NCBI RefSeq assembly: GCF_021398735.1
Contig: NZ_CP090349.1
Coordinates: 1,556,501 to 1,620,500 of the forward strand
Origin: Methylobacterium oryzae
Lineage (GTDB): Bacteria; Pseudomonadota; Alphaproteobacteria; Rhizobiales; Beijerinckiaceae
DNA length: 64,000 nt
Direction: 5' to 3'
The translations under genes and the position numbers were made by a program. Below are positions 38,606 through 50,433 of the stretch, in pieces. Below the pieces are notes generated by a model, which was not told where the DNA came from, did not search any database, and saw only the letters and a list, made by a program, of their open reading frames with translations. Numbering within the stretch: position 1 is the stretch's first letter; the number at the start of each line of letters is the position of its first letter.

Positions 38606-40951
38606 ATGGCGGCGGACAACACGGCAGCGGCCCACGATGCGAAGGCCCGGACCGCGGCGAGCGCCGGAAGCGTGGCGCACGGATTCCAGGACGCGGACGA
38701 CGTCCTCCCGACCTATCACATCGAGGCGCAGACCTCCCTGGTCGAGCGGCCGCTGCGCTCGCTGAAGTTCGGCGAGGCCTTCGGCGTCCTCGATTCCTAC
38801 GGCGACATCGGCGTCCAGCCCGGGCCGGAAGGCCTCTATTTCCAGGACACGCGCTACCTCTCGCGCCTGGAGGTGACGGTCGAGGGCCAGCGCCCGCTGA
38901 TGCTCTCCTCGGTGATGCAGGACGATAACGGCGCCCTCAGCGTCGACATGACGACGCCCGACATCCGCATCGACGCCCACGACGAGACCTCGATCCCCCG
39001 CGAGACGATCGCGATCGAGCGCACCAAGTTCCTGTTCCGCGGCGCCTGCTACGACCGGATCGGCCTCCGCTCCTACGATTCGAAGCACCGGCGCCTGCGC
39101 ATCGCCGTCACCTTCGACGCGGATTTCCGCGACCTCTTCGAGGTTCGCGGGACAGATCGACAGGAGCGCGGCAAGCGCGGCGTGCTCGTGGCGAGCGACC
39201 GCGAGGTGCAGTTCCGCTACGTCGGCCTGGACGAGATCGTCCGGACGACCTCCCTGCATTTCGGCCCGAAGCCCGATTCGATCGAGCCCGGCAAGGTCGT
39301 GTTCGACGTGTCGCTCCCGCCGGAGGGCCGGACCTCCCTGTTCATCCGCGTCACCTTCGAGGCGCACCGGGCCTTCACCAAGCCCCCGACCGACACGATG
39401 GTCGGCGAGGACGCGGCCGCCAAGCTGACGCTCGCCGCCAATGCCGGCGGTGCCCGGCGCGAGCCGAAGGATCTCGGCGAGGGGACGATCTTCGCCCGCG
39501 CCTACCGCGATTCGCGGCGCGACCTGCGGGCGCTGACGGCGGGCATCACCACGATCATCTCGTCGAACGACCAGTTCAACGAGGGGCTGTGCCGGGCGAC
39601 CGCCGACCTCTACATGCTCGCGAGCCGAACCCCGGAGGGCATCTACCCCTTCGCCGGCATCCCCTGGTACTCCACGGTGTTCGGGCGCGACGGCATCATC
39701 ACCGCGATGATGGCGCTCTGGATCGACCCGAAATTCGCCCGGGGCGTGCTGCGCTACCTCGCCTCGACCCAGGCCAAGGCGGTCGATCCGGCCGCCGACG
39801 CGCAGCCCGGCAAGGTCCTCCACGAGACCCGGCGCGGCGAGATGGCGATGCTCGGCGAGGTGCCGTTCCGGCACTATTACGGCACCATCGACGGCACGCC
39901 GCTCTTCGTGATGCTGGCCTGGGAGTACTACGCCGTCACGGGCGACCTCGAGACCGTGCGGGCGATCTGGCCGGCCCTCGAACTCGCGCTCGAATGGATG
40001 GACCGCTACGGCGACCGCGACGGCGACGGCTTCGTCGAGTACGCCCGCGACACCGACAAGGGTCTCGAGAATCAGGGCTGGAAGGACAGCCACGACTCGA
40101 TCTTCCACACCGACGGTCACCTGGCCAAGGGCCCGATCGCCCTCTGCGAGGTGCAGGGCTACGTCTACGCCGCCAAGAACGGCATGGCGAAGCTCGCGGC
40201 GCTCCTCGGCCACGACCCGATGGCGGAGCGCCTCACCCAGGAGGCGGCGAGCCTGCGCGAGCGGTTCGACGCGGCGTTCTGGAACGAGGAGATCGGCACC
40301 TACGCGCTGGCGCTCGACGGCGCCAAGAAGCAGTGCGCGGTGCGCTCCTCCAATGCCGGCCACGCCCTGTTCACCGGCATCGCCAAGCCGGAGCGGGCGG
40401 CGCGGGTCGCCGAGACGCTGCTGTGCAAGGACGGCTTCAACGGCTGGGGTGTGCGCACGATCGCCAAGGGCGAGGCGCGCTACAACCCGATGTCCTACCA
40501 CAACGGCTCGATCTGGCCGCACGACAACGCGCTGATCGCGATGGGTCTGGCGCGCTACGACCGCAAGCACGAGGCCGCGCGCATCTTCCAGGGGATGTTC
40601 GACACCTCGCTCTACCAGGACCAGAAGCGGCTGCCAGAGCTGTTCTGCGGCTTCATGCGCCGCAAGCAGCGCGGCCCCGTCTCGTACCCGGTCGCCTGCA
40701 GCCCGCAGGCCTGGGCGGCGGCGGCGCCGTTCGCGTTCCTGGCGGCCTGCCTAGGCCTCGAACTGGACCACGAGCGCAACCGTGTCCGGCTCAAGAACCC
40801 GATCCTGCCGGGCTTCCTCGACGGGGTGACGCTCTACAACGTCAAGCTCGGCGGCTCGCGCCTGGACATCCGGTTCCAGCGCTATGACGACGACGTCACC
40901 GTGTCGGTGCAGCGCCGCCACGGCGACGTGCAGGTCGTGGTGACCAAGTAG
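38606..40951 (+). CDS. Amylo-alpha-1,6-glucosidase (glycogen debranching-like)
   Basis: The protein has about 781 residues from the ATG at 38606 (an ATG at 38585 adds 7). An N-terminal beta-sandwich domain (about 60-300, SYGDIGVQPGPEGLYFQDTRYLSRL) precedes an (alpha/alpha)6 glycosidase barrel. Conserved blocks are YPFAGIPWYSTVFGRDGIIT and GLENQGWKDSHDSIFH, with acidic residues suited to catalysis. It belongs to the MGH1-like/GDE-C group and probably cleaves alpha-1,6 or related glucosidic bonds. It is cytoplasmic, as no signal peptide is seen. Confidence 0.92.
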   Translation: MAADNTAAAHDAKARTAASAGSVAHGFQDADDVLPTYHIEAQTSLVERPLRSLKFGEAFGVLDSYGDIGVQPGPEGLYFQDTRYLSRLEVTVEGQRPLMLSSVMQDDNGALSVDMTTPDIRIDAHDETSIPRETIAIERTKFLFRGACYDRIGLRSYDSKHRRLRIAVTFDADFRDLFEVRGTDRQERGKRGVLVASDREVQFRYVGLDEIVRTTSLHFGPKPDSIEPGKVVFDVSLPPEGRTSLFIRVTFEAHRAFTKPPTDTMVGEDAAAKLTLAANAGGARREPKDLGEGTIFARAYRDSRRDLRALTAGITTIISSNDQFNEGLCRATADLYMLASRTPEGIYPFAGIPWYSTVFGRDGIITAMMALWIDPKFARGVLRYLASTQAKAVDPAADAQPGKVLHETRRGEMAMLGEVPFRHYYGTIDGTPLFVMLAWEYYAVTGDLETVRAIWPALELALEWMDRYGDRDGDGFVEYARDTDKGLENQGWKDSHDSIFHTDGHLAKGPIALCEVQGYVYAAKNGMAKLAALLGHDPMAERLTQEAASLRERFDAAFWNEEIGTYALALDGAKKQCAVRSSNAGHALFTGIAKPERAARVAETLLCKDGFNGWGVRTIAKGEARYNPMSYHNGSIWPHDNALIAMGLARYDRKHEAARIFQGMFDTSLYQDQKRLPELFCGFMRRKQRGPVSYPVACSPQAWAAAAPFAFLAACLGLELDHERNRVRLKNPILPGFLDGVTLYNVKLGGSRLDIRFQRYDDDVTVSVQRRHGDVQVVVTK

Positions 40952-41031
40952 GGCCCGGGACGGGAGTTCCGGGGCGGCCCGCTTCGGGTTAAGCGGGCCG
41001 CGCGGCACGTCGCGCCGCCGAGGACGGGTTC

Positions 41032-42210
41032 ATGCCGGCAGATCATCACGCCCCCGACGCGGCCCTGCGCCTCGCGCAGGACCTGATCCGGTGCCGGTCC
41101 GTGACGCCGGAGGATCGGGGCGCCCTCGACGTCGTCGCCGACGCGCTCCGGCCGGCCGGCTTCGCGGTCGAGCGGCCGGTCTTCTCGGAGCCCGGCTACC
41201 CCGACACACCGAACCTCTACGCCCGCGTCGGGCGGGACGGTCCGTGCCTCGTCTTCGCCGGTCACACCGACGTCGTGCCGGAGGGCGAGGGCGCGTGGCG
41301 CCACGATCCCTTCGCGGGCGCCGTGGCCGACGGGATGCTGTACGGGCGGGGAGCGGCCGATATGAAGGGCGGCGTCGCCTGCATGCTCGCGGCGACCCTC
41401 GCCTTCCTCGACCGGCGCGGCGCCGATTTCGGCGGCTCCATCGCGTTCCTGATCACCGGCGACGAGGAGGGACCGGCGGTCAACGGCACCGTGAAGCTCC
41501 TCGACTGGGCGCGGCGCCGGGGCGAGCGGTTCGACCACTGTGTCCTCGGGGAGCCGACCAATCCGGGCCGGCTCGGCGAGATGATCAAGATCGGCCGGCG
41601 CGGGTCGCTGACCGGCAAGCTCACCGTTCTCGGCCGGCAGGGCCACGTCGCCTACCCGCACAAGGCCGAGAACCCGATCCCGGGCCTGCTGCGCCTCGCC
41701 TCGGCGCTGGTCGCCGAGCCGCTGGATCGCGGGACGGCGCATTTCGACGCCTCGAACCTCGAATTCACCACGATCGACGTCGGCAACCCGGCCACCAACG
41801 TGATCCCGGCGACCGCCCGGGCGACCTTCAACGTCCGCTTCAATGACGACTGGACGGCCGAGAGCCTGGGCGAAGAGATCCGTCGGCGCCTGGAGCAGGC
41901 GGCCGGGAACGCGGTGCGCTTCAGCCTGGATCTGCAGCCCTCGAACGCGCCGGCCTTCCTGACGCGGCCGGACGCCTTCGTGACGCTGGTCGCGGAGGCG
42001 ATCCGGGCCGAGACCGGCCTGACCCCGACGCTCTCCACGACGGGCGGCACGTCGGATGCCCGCTTCATCAAGGATGCCTGCCCGGTGATCGAGTTCGGCC
42101 TCGTCGGCGAGACCATGCACCAGACCGACGAGTGCGTGGCGGTCGCCGACCTAGAGCGGCTGACGGCGATCTACGGGCGCGTGCTCGACGCCTACTTCCC
42201 CGGTTCGTAG
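41032..42210 (+). CDS. dapE: Succinyl-diaminopimelate desuccinylase
   Basis: A 392-residue zinc peptidase-family enzyme that hydrolyses N-succinyl-LL-2,6-diaminopimelate in lysine and peptidoglycan precursor synthesis. Metal ligands are seen in [15 protein letters not shown] (His, Asp), [14 protein letters not shown] (Asp) and [13 protein letters not shown] (catalytic Glu pair). The C-terminal [14 protein letters not shown] is the DapE signature. The last 19 bases overlap the convergent truA gene. Confidence 0.97.
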   Translation: MPADHHAPDAALRLAQDLIRCRSVTPEDRGALDVVADALRPAGFAVERPVFSEPGYPDTPNLYARVGRDGPCLVFAGHTDVVPEGEGAWRHDPFAGAVADGMLYGRGAADMKGGVACMLAATLAFLDRRGADFGGSIAFLITGDEEGPAVNGTVKLLDWARRRGERFDHCVLGEPTNPGRLGEMIKIGRRGSLTGKLTVLGRQGHVAYPHKAENPIPGLLRLASALVAEPLDRGTAHFDASNLEFTTIDVGNPATNVIPATARATFNVRFNDDWTAESLGEEIRRRLEQAAGNAVRFSLDLQPSNAPAFLTRPDAFVTLVAEAIRAETGLTPTLSTTGGTSDARFIKDACPVIEFGLVGETMHQTDECVAVADLERLTAIYGRVLDAYFPGS

Positions 42211-42953
42211 TCGACGCCCACGAAGGTCAGCCCGGCGGCCGGGGCCAGCGGCCCGCACCGGCGCTTGTCGCCCGAGGCCAGGATAGCGGCGACCGCGTCC
42301 GCCGAGAGGCGGCGGCAGCCGGCGAGCATCAGCGTGCCGACCATCGCCCGCACCTGATGGTGCAGGAACGAGCGCGCCGACGTCGCGACAACGATCTCGT
42401 CGTGGAGCGCCATCGGCGTGCGGCCCACGTCGAGCTGCTCCAGCGTGCGGATCGGGCTGTTCGCCTGGCACTCGGCGGCCCGGAAGGCCGAGAAGTCGTG
42501 GCGGCCGACGAGGCGCTGGGCGGCTTCGTGCATGAGTGCCGCGTCGAGGGGCCACGGCACGTGCCAGACATGGGCGCGCGTCAGCGCCGCGGGGCTGCGC
42601 CGATTGAGGATGCGGTAGCGGTAGTGCCGGCGGATCGCCGAGTGGCGGGCGTCGAAGCTCTCCGGCACGGTCTCGGCGGACAGGATCGCCACCGGCTGCG
42701 GCCGCAGATGGGCGTTCAGGGCGTCCCGCACCGTGTCGGTCCGCCAGTCCTTGGCGAGGTCGAGATGGGCGACCTGATGGATCGCGTGCACGCCGGCATC
42801 GGTCCGGCCCGCGCAGGTGAGCCGGGCCTCCTCGCCGGAGAAGCGCGTGACCGCCGCCTCGATCGCGCCCTGGACCGTGGGATCGTCCGCCTGCCGCTGC
42901 CAGCCGCAGAACGGACCGCCGTCGTACTCGATGACGAGCTTGTAGCGGGGCAT
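42192..42953 (-). CDS. truA: tRNA pseudouridine synthase A
   Basis: A 253-residue enzyme that makes pseudouridine at positions 38-40 of tRNA anticodon arms. The catalytic Asp is in [19 protein letters not shown] (residues 48-66). Other family blocks are [19 protein letters not shown] at the start and [18 protein letters not shown]. Start at 42953. It follows fmt on the same strand with a 220-base gap that contains a palindromic repeat. Confidence 0.98.
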   Translation of the reverse strand: MPRYKLVIEYDGGPFCGWQRQADDPTVQGAIEAAVTRFSGEEARLTCAGRTDAGVHAIHQVAHLDLAKDWRTDTVRDALNAHLRPQPVAILSAETVPESFDARHSAIRRHYRYRILNRRSPAALTRAHVWHVPWPLDAALMHEAAQRLVGRHDFSAFRAAECQANSPIRTLEQLDVGRTPMALHDEIVVATSARSFLHHQVRAMVGTLMLAGCRRLSADAVAAILASGDKRRCGPLAPAAGLTFVGVDYEPGK

Positions 42954-43044
42954 CAGCCGGCCCCCTCAAGGTCTCTCGATAGCGCTCCGATGTTCGATCT
43001 CGCGATACGGCACAGAGCTTCGGAAAGCTGCGCGCGCGATCGTT

Positions 43045-43132
43045 TCTGCGAGCGTGCCGAAGCGATCCGGCGTCGCGCCGAGCCTCGCCAGGGTGCGCTG
43101 CCCTGGGTCGCTTCGCTGCGCTCGCGATGACG
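43045..43132. repeat. Dispersed palindromic repeat, copy 2
   Basis: Left arm 43045-43070 (TCTGCGAGCGTGCCGAAGCG) and right arm 43102-43132 (GGGTCGCTTCGCTGCGCTCG and GCGATGACG) are imperfect inverted repeats. The arms match those at 30653-30743 and 47411-47479. It lies between fmt and truA. Confidence 0.75.
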
Positions 43133-43173
43133 GGTCGGGCCGCGCGCCGAATGCCGTGAACGGGCGACGCGCA

Positions 43174-44103
43174 TCAGCCGAGGCGGGCGCCGGGCGTCAG
43201 GCGGGCGCCGCGGACGAACTCGGCCCCGCTGGCGCTGCCGCCCTTCCCGGCGCGGCGCAGCTCCAGGAGCCGGACGGCGCCGTCCCCGCAGGCGACGGTG
43301 CCTTCGGAATCGCGCAGCGTGCCCGGCGCGCCCGAACCCTCCGCCGGGGCGGCGCGGAGCACCTTCACGCGCTCGGAGCCCTTGCCGAGATCGACCTCGA
43401 AGAAGGCACCGGGGAACGGCGACAGCCCGTTGATCCGGTTGGCGACCTCGGCCGCCGGGCGGAACCAGTCGATCCGCGCCTCGTCGTTGGTGATCTTATG
43501 GGCGTAGACGATTCCGTCCTCCGGCTGCGGCGCGAAGGTCAGCGTGCCCGCGTCCAGCGCCGCGAGGGCCCGCGCCATCAGGTCGGCGCCGAGGGGCATG
43601 AGCGCGTCGTGCAGGGCGCCCGCCGTCATGCCCGGGGTGATCGGCAACCGCGCCTCGAGGGCGACCGGGCCTGTGTCGAGACCGGCCTCCATCCGCATGA
43701 CGCCGACGCCGCTCTCGGCGTCGCCCGCCATCACGGCGCGCTGGATCGGCGCCGCGCCGCGCCAGCGCGGCAGCAGGGATCCGTGCAGGTTGAGACAGCC
43801 GTACCGCGGCGCGTCGAGGATCGCCTGCGGCAGCAGCATCCCGTAGGCCACGACGACCGCGACGTCCGCCCGGTGCGCCGCGAAGGTCTCGGCGGCTTCG
43901 GGCGTGCGGAGCGTCGCGGGCGTCAGGACCGGCGCGCCGAGCGTGTCGGCGAGCGCGTGGACCGGGGAGGGGCGCAGGCTCATGCCGCGGCCGGCCCTGG
44001 CGGGCGCGCGGGTGTAGACCGCCGCGATGTCGTGCCCGTCCTGCGCGAGCCGCGCGAGCGTCGGCACCGCGAAGTCCGGCGTGCCCATGAAGACGACGCG
44101 CAT
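43174..44103 (-). CDS. fmt: Methionyl-tRNA formyltransferase
   Basis: The 309-residue enzyme formylates initiator Met-tRNA. N-terminal formyltransferase domain: MRVVFMGTPDFAVPTLARLA, the catalytic NLHGSLLPRWRGAAPIQRAV (Asn and His), and the Asp of the D-T-G region (EAGLDTGPVALEARLPI). A C-terminal OB-like tRNA-binding domain follows. It starts 7 bases after the def stop, the usual def-fmt operon. Confidence 0.98.
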   Translation of the reverse strand: MRVVFMGTPDFAVPTLARLAQDGHDIAAVYTRAPARAGRGMSLRPSPVHALADTLGAPVLTPATLRTPEAAETFAAHRADVAVVVAYGMLLPQAILDAPRYGCLNLHGSLLPRWRGAAPIQRAVMAGDAESGVGVMRMEAGLDTGPVALEARLPITPGMTAGALHDALMPLGADLMARALAALDAGTLTFAPQPEDGIVYAHKITNDEARIDWFRPAAEVANRINGLSPFPGAFFEVDLGKGSERVKVLRAAPAEGSGAPGTLRDSEGTVACGDGAVRLLELRRAGKGGSASGAEFVRGARLTPGARLG

Positions 44104-44110
44104 GGCCGGC

Positions 44111-44626
44111 TCAGGCCGCGTCGCGCTTGGCCGCCTTGGTGAACTTCTTGATCACCCGGTCGCGCTTCAGCTTCGACAGGTGATCGATGAACAGCACGCC
44201 GTTCAGGTGGTCGATCTCGTGCTGGATGCAGGTCGAGAGCAGGCCGTCGGCCTCGATCTCCTGCTCCTTGCCGTCGAGGTCTCGGAACTTCACGCGCACC
44301 CGGTCCGGGCGCTCGACCTCGGCGTAGTAGTCCGGGATCGACAGGCAGCCCTCGTCGTAGACCCGCTTCTCCTCGGACGACCAGACGATCTCGGGATTGA
44401 TGAAGACTCGCGCGTCGCGGACGCCTTCCTCCTTCGACGTGTCGATCGTCACGACGCGCTTCGCCACGCCGATCTGGATCGCCGCCAGCCCGACGCCAGG
44501 AGCGTCGTACATCGTCTCGAACATGTCGGCGACGAGGGTCCGGATCTCGGCGGTAATCGGCCCGACCGGTTCGGAGCCCAGGCGCAGGACGGGATCGGGA
44601 AGGATGACGAGCGGGCGGATGGTCAT
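44111..44626 (-). CDS. def: Peptide deformylase
   Basis: A 171-residue Fe/Zn hydrolase that removes the formyl group from new proteins. All three family motifs are present: [10 protein letters not shown] (motif I; Ile in place of the commoner Pro), EGCLSIP (metal Cys) and QHEIDHLNG (two His and catalytic Glu). The start is set at [15 protein letters not shown] (44626); a longer in-frame start at 44656 only adds a Pro-rich tail. fmt follows after 7 bases. Confidence 0.98.
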   Translation of the reverse strand: MTIRPLVILPDPVLRLGSEPVGPITAEIRTLVADMFETMYDAPGVGLAAIQIGVAKRVVTIDTSKEEGVRDARVFINPEIVWSSEEKRVYDEGCLSIPDYYAEVERPDRVRVKFRDLDGKEQEIEADGLLSTCIQHEIDHLNGVLFIDHLSKLKRDRVIKKFTKAAKRDAA

Positions 44627-44730
44627 GGCGGGAACCGGCAGGGAAGGCGCCGGCACGGGTCCGGGCTCACCGTCGAATAGGATGCGGCCGAGGACCGGTC
44701 AAATACCGGTTCGCGACCTGTCGCCGGCCC

Positions 44731-45336
44731 TCAGAACACCGTCCGGCTGCGGATCGCCGCCGAGAGCGTGCCCTCGTCGAGGTAGTCGAGCTCGCCGCCG
44801 ACCGGCACGCCGTGGGCGAGGCGCGTGACCTTCACGTCGCAGTGCCGGATCGACTCCGTGACGTAGTGGGCGGTGGTCTGGCCGTCGACGGTGGCGTTGA
44901 GCGCCAGGATGACCTCGGTCACCTCGGGCCGGGCCACGCGCTCCACGAGGCTCGCGAGGTTCAGGTGCTCCGGACGGACGCCGTCGAGCGCCGAGAGGAC
45001 GCCGCCGAGCACGTGGTAGCGCGCCTTCACGGCCCCGGACCGCTCCAGCGCCCAGAGGTCGGACACGTCCTCCACCACCACGAGCGTCGTCGGATCCCGC
45101 TCGGCGTCGCGGCAGATCGTGCACGGGTCGGAGGTGTCGACGTTCCCGCAGCTCGTGCACACGATGATGCGGTCGGCCGCCACCCGCATCGCGTCGGCGA
45201 GGGGCCCGAGCAGCGTGTCGCGCTTCTTGATGAGCTGCAGGGCAGCCCGCCGCGCCGAGCGCGGTCCGAGGCCCGGCATGCGGGCGAGGAGCTGGATCAG
45301 GCGCTCGATCTCGGGGCCGGCGACGGCTTGGGGCAT
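44731..45336 (-). CDS. recR: Recombination protein RecR
   Basis: A 201-residue protein with an N-terminal helix-hairpin-helix ([20 protein letters not shown]), a C4 zinc finger ([16 protein letters not shown]) and a Toprim domain ([31 protein letters not shown]). With RecO and RecF it loads RecA at gaps. The start at 45336 was chosen because homology begins with [11 protein letters not shown]. It is separated from its usual neighbour ybaB by the oppositely oriented pckA. Confidence 0.97.
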   Translation of the reverse strand: MPQAVAGPEIERLIQLLARMPGLGPRSARRAALQLIKKRDTLLGPLADAMRVAADRIIVCTSCGNVDTSDPCTICRDAERDPTTLVVVEDVSDLWALERSGAVKARYHVLGGVLSALDGVRPEHLNLASLVERVARPEVTEVILALNATVDGQTTAHYVTESIRHCDVKVTRLAHGVPVGGELDYLDEGTLSAAIRSRTVF

Positions 45337-45751
45337 CGTGCCTCTGGGGCGAGGAAGGGGCTGCGGATCGGGACGGGCATAGACGGCGCCGGGCGCCGCG
45401 CAAGGGTCCGCGCGCCGATGCGGTCCATCGTATGTGGTATATGGGTATTCCGACGCCGCTTCGCCGGTGGCATTATGCTGCACGACGAACGGAACTGCTT
45501 ACAGACCTGGGTTCCTGAGTCCACGACTGTGGTCTAACCTGTTTGTACACGTTGCGGGCTCCCGGCGGAGCCCATTATGACAGCGAAGCTTCGCCGCCTA
45601 CGCGTGAGTGGGATGGCGAGCGGCCGGGAACGGAGAACCTGCGTGCGGCGGTCCTGTACGACCGCACGGACGTCTCCCGGGCAAACCCGGACGGCGGTGC
45701 CGTCCGGCTCAGTCGCGTCGACGGTCGAACAGGGGCCCGGGAGATACGATC
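45337..45751. promoter_or_regulatory. Divergent promoter region of recR and pckA
   Basis: A 415-base gap without a protein-like ORF. It includes an AT-richer block (45425-45470, with TATGTGGTATATGGGTATT) suitable for promoters and a palindrome GGGCTCC-CGGC-GGAGCCC at 45556-45573 in the pckA leader, which could be an operator or leader hairpin. pckA is the key gluconeogenic gene, so regulation here is likely, but no known operator was recognised. Confidence 0.4.
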
Positions 45752-47371
<1,620 letters not shown>

Positions 47372-47380
47372 ACAGAGAGC

Positions 47381-47401
47381 GGGCGGCCCGCGGGGCCGCC
47401 C
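47381..47401 (+). terminator. Terminator-like hairpin after pckA
   Basis: GGGCGGCCC and its exact inverse GGGCCGCCC are separated by 3 bases, 9 bases after the pckA stop. The downstream run is GTCCCGTTCGTCTT, so the U-run is weak. Confidence 0.65.
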
Positions 47402-47410
47402 GTCCCGTTC

Positions 47411-47479
47411 GTCTTAGCGAGCGCAGGGAAGCAGCCCGGTCGCGCTACGCTGGATTGCTTCGCTGCGCGCGCGAAGACG
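47411..47479. repeat. Dispersed palindromic repeat, copy 3
   Basis: Left arm 47411-47439 (with TAGCGAGCGCAGGGAAGCAG) and right arm 47450-47479 (with GGATTGCTTCGCTGCGCGCG) form an imperfect inverted repeat. It belongs to the same group as the units at 30.7 and 43.1 kb and lies between the convergent pckA and ybaB genes. Confidence 0.75.
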
Positions 47480-47506
47480 GTTCGGACGTCCTGTCCGGGA
47501 TGCGTC

Positions 47507-47830
47507 CTAGAACGGCAGCTTCATGCCCGGCGGCAGGGGCAGGCCCTTGGTCAGCTCTGCCATGCGCTCCTGCATGGTCGCCTCGGCCTTCCCGCGGGCG
47601 TCGTTGCAGGCCGCGACGATCAGGTCCTCAAGGATCTCGCGCTCGTCCGCGACCATCAGCGAGGGGTCGATGCTGACCCCCTTCATCTGACCCTTGGCGC
47701 TCATGGTGACCCGGACGGAGCCGCCGCCGGAGGCGCCGGTCACCTCGATCTCGTCCATCTCGGACTGCAGGTTGGCCATCTTCTCCTGCATGGCCTGAGC
47801 CTGCTTCATGATGCCCATCAGGTCGCGCAT
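47507..47830 (-). CDS. ybaB: YbaB/EbfC family nucleoid-associated protein
   Basis: A 107-residue DNA-binding protein: MRDLMGIMKQAQAMQEKMAN, VTGASGGGSVRVTMSAKGQM and EILEDLIVAACNDARGKAEA. It forms a dimer with tweezers-like arms that bind DNA. It is directly downstream of dnaX (62 bases), the standard dnaX-ybaB-recR order, but recR has moved across pckA. Confidence 0.96.
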   Translation of the reverse strand: MRDLMGIMKQAQAMQEKMANLQSEMDEIEVTGASGGGSVRVTMSAKGQMKGVSIDPSLMVADEREILEDLIVAACNDARGKAEATMQERMAELTKGLPLPPGMKLPF

Positions 47831-47892
47831 GCGGCTCTCTTTCCGTTTCCTCGTCTGATCTGGGTATGGCGCGGCCCGGGCGCCACCATGCG

Positions 47893-49818
47893 TCAGGCGT
47901 CGTCGTCCTCGACCTCGCCGACCCGCGCGGCGTCACCTTCCCCGAGGATCTCCTGCTCGGCGGAGGGGAGGGCCTCGGAGATTGTCTCGCGCACGTCGAC
48001 GATCTCGGCCCCGGGGAAGCGCGTCAGAACCTCGCGCACGAATGGGTCGGCGGCGGCGTTCTCCCGGCGTGTCTCGGTCGCGGCACGGGCGGCCGCGTCG
48101 AGGGTCGGGGCGCCCTCGTCCTTCGACAGGGCCACCACCCAGCGCCGCCCGGTCCAGCGCTCGATGGCGGCGGCGATGTCGTTGGCGAGGCTCGACCGGC
48201 CGCCGGAGGCGAGGCGGAACTCGATCCGGCCCTCCTCGAAGCGCACCAGGTGGACGTCGCGCTCCAGCGCGGTCCGCAGAAGGATGTCCCGGTTGGCGTC
48301 GGCCAGCGCGATCAGGTCCTCGAACCGACCGAGACGCGGCGTCGGCGGTGCCGCGGGCGCCGGCCTCGGCGCCGGCGCACCGACGGGCGCACTTGCGGGC
48401 GCGCTGATCGGGACGCTCGCCGGCGCGTTCAGCGCGACGGGCGCGGCCAGGGGCGCCGCGACCGGGACGGGCTCCGGCGCGACCGTGCGGGGTGCCGCGG
48501 CGAGCGCCGCGGAACCGCCGCCGCGCAGGTCGGGAATCGGCGGGAGGGGCGGCCGGGCTGACGCGGCCGGGGCCTCGTCCGCGGGCGCGGCGGCGGCCTC
48601 GGCCCGGAGCTGGCGCAGGGCCTCGTCGGGTGTGGGCAGGTCGGCCGCGTAGGCGAGGCGCACGATCGCCATCTCGGCGGCCGCGAGGGGCCGGGGCGCC
48701 GCCTGGACCTCGGGAATCGCCTTCAGCAGGATCTGCCACGCCCGCGACAGGGCGCGGATCGACAGCTTCTCGGCGAACGCGGCGCCGCGGACGCGCTCGG
48801 TCTCGCTGAGCGTCGGGTCGGCGGCGGCTTCCGGCACCACCTTGAGCCGGGTGACGAGGTGCGTGAAGGCCGCGAGATCCGAGAGTACGACCGACGGGTC
48901 CGCGCCGGAATCGTACTGCGCTCGCAGCTCCGCGAAGGCGGCCGGCACCGCGCCGCGCATCACCGCCTCGAACAGGGCGAGGATCCGGGCGCGGTCAGCG
49001 AGGCCCAGCATGTCGCGCACGCTCTGCGCCGTGATCGTGCCGGCGCCGTGGGCGATCGCCTGGTCGAGCAGCGAGAGCGCGTCGCGCACCGACCCTTCCG
49101 CGGCGCGCACGATGGCGCCCAGAGCCTCGTCCTCGACCGATACGCCCTCGGCCGCGCAGACCTTCGCGAGATGCGCGTGCAGGGTCGGCGCCTCGACCCG
49201 GCGCAGGTCGAATCGCTGGCAGCGGGACAGGATCGTCACCGGGACCTTGCGGATCTCCGTGGTGGCGAACACGAATTTCGCGTGCGGCGGCGGCTCCTCC
49301 AGCGTCTTCAGGAAGGCGTTGAACGCCTTCTCGGAGAGCATGTGGACCTCGTCCACGATGTAGACCTTGTAGCGCGCCGAGACCGGCCCGTAGCGGATGC
49401 CGTCGATGATCGCCCGGACGTCGTCGATGCCGGTATGCGAGGCGGCGTCCATCTCCAGCACGTCCATGTGCCGGGATTCCATGATCGCCGCGCAGTGGAG
49501 GCCGAGTTCCGGCATCGACACGGTCGGGCCGGTGTCGGGCTGTCCGGCGCGGGCGTAGTTGAGGCCGCGCGCCAGGATGCGGGCCGTCGTGGTCTTGCCG
49601 ACTCCGCGGACGCCGGTGAGCATCCAGGCCTGCGGGATGCGGTTGGCCGCGAACCCGTTGGCGAGGGTCCGCACCATCGCGTCCTGGCCGATCAGGTCGC
49701 CGAAATTGGTGGGGCGGTACTTGCGCGCGAGCACCCGGTAGGGCGTCGCCGCGGCGGGGGGCGCTGGAAACCCGGGCAGGCCCGGCTCGTCGTCAGGCGT
49801 GCCGGTCGTAGCGTCCAT
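47893..49818 (-). CDS. dnaX: DNA polymerase III subunits gamma/tau
   Basis: A 641-residue clamp-loader ATPase. The Walker A is MLTGVRGVGKTTTARILARG (residues 61-80), Walker B/DExx KVYIVDEVHMLSEKAFNAFL, and sensor region FVFATTEIRKVPVTILSRCQ. The region that in E. coli carries the zinc-binding cysteines has only one Cys, as in other alphaproteobacteria. A long Ala/Pro-rich linker (about 400-500) leads to the tau C-terminal domain. The SRP RNA gene lies just upstream. Confidence 0.97.
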   Translation of the reverse strand: MDATTGTPDDEPGLPGFPAPPAAATPYRVLARKYRPTNFGDLIGQDAMVRTLANGFAANRIPQAWMLTGVRGVGKTTTARILARGLNYARAGQPDTGPTVSMPELGLHCAAIMESRHMDVLEMDAASHTGIDDVRAIIDGIRYGPVSARYKVYIVDEVHMLSEKAFNAFLKTLEEPPPHAKFVFATTEIRKVPVTILSRCQRFDLRRVEAPTLHAHLAKVCAAEGVSVEDEALGAIVRAAEGSVRDALSLLDQAIAHGAGTITAQSVRDMLGLADRARILALFEAVMRGAVPAAFAELRAQYDSGADPSVVLSDLAAFTHLVTRLKVVPEAAADPTLSETERVRGAAFAEKLSIRALSRAWQILLKAIPEVQAAPRPLAAAEMAIVRLAYAADLPTPDEALRQLRAEAAAAPADEAPAASARPPLPPIPDLRGGGSAALAAAPRTVAPEPVPVAAPLAAPVALNAPASVPISAPASAPVGAPAPRPAPAAPPTPRLGRFEDLIALADANRDILLRTALERDVHLVRFEEGRIEFRLASGGRSSLANDIAAAIERWTGRRWVVALSKDEGAPTLDAAARAATETRRENAAADPFVREVLTRFPGAEIVDVRETISEALPSAEQEILGEGDAARVGEVEDDDA

Positions 49819-49857
49819 GCCGTGTCTGGGTCCGGCTGCCGCGCGCCGTGGAATGAG

Positions 49858-49955
49858 GTGGGAGGCTGGACGAAGACCCGCTCGGTCTCGTTAGGGCTGC
49901 TTCCTTCCGGACCTGACCCGGTTGGCGAGTGAAACGTCCCTCGCCAACCCCCCGC
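49858..49955 (-). ncRNA. ffs: Signal recognition particle RNA (4.5S type)
   Basis: On the minus strand the invariant domain IV is intact: GGTCAGGTCCGGAAGGAAGC followed by AGCC (49918-49895), with the GGAA tetraloop and asymmetric internal loops bound by Ffh. The outer helix is formed by GGGGTTGGCGAGGGAC-type and CCAGCCTCCC-type ends. The length of about 98 bases suits the short bacterial form without an Alu domain. The exact ends are estimated by pairing. Confidence 0.95.
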
Positions 49956-50029
49956 CGGCTATATGGCCGGGCCTCGGCCCGAACGCAAGCGCTGCTGAAG
50001 CCGAGTCGAAGCGCAGCCGAAGCGCTGCC

Positions 50030-50290
50030 TCACTCGGCCTTGCGCTTCACGATGGCCAGGGTCTTCGGATCGAGCTTCAGGTCGAACTGCTTGCCGCTCG
50101 CGTCGATCGCGTCGTCGACCTCGATCATGCCGTCGTCGAGCTCGATCTCCTTCCACTTGGTGAAGCCCTCCTGCTTGAGCATGGCCTCGACCTTGGCCTG
50201 CTGATCGGGCGGAAGCTTCTCGTCGGCGCGGGCGGCGAGGCCGGTGCCCGCGATCAAGGTCAGGGCGAGAAGGGACGTGGTCACGCGCAT
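50030..50290 (-). CDS. PepSY-domain periplasmic protein
   Basis: An 86-residue protein with a signal peptide (MRVTTSLLALTLIAGTGLAA, cleavage after ARA) and one PepSY-like domain: VEAMLKQEGFTKWKEIELDD and GKQFDLKLDPKTLAIVKRKA. Such small domains are often periplasmic inhibitors or binding modules. The start at 50290 is set by the signal peptide. It is divergent from the truncated comM gene. Confidence 0.8.
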   Translation of the reverse strand: MRVTTSLLALTLIAGTGLAARADEKLPPDQQAKVEAMLKQEGFTKWKEIELDDGMIEVDDAIDASGKQFDLKLDPKTLAIVKRKAE

Positions 50291-50433
50291 GGCTGTCTCC
50301 GATCCGGCAATTGTTTCCGGCTGTGAACAGGCGTGCCGCGGCGGAGTTCCATGGCGACGATCCCCTTGAGCCGCCACCGAATCTGCCGCACATCTTGGCC
50401 GTACCGGAACGCGGCGGCGAGGACACTGCACGA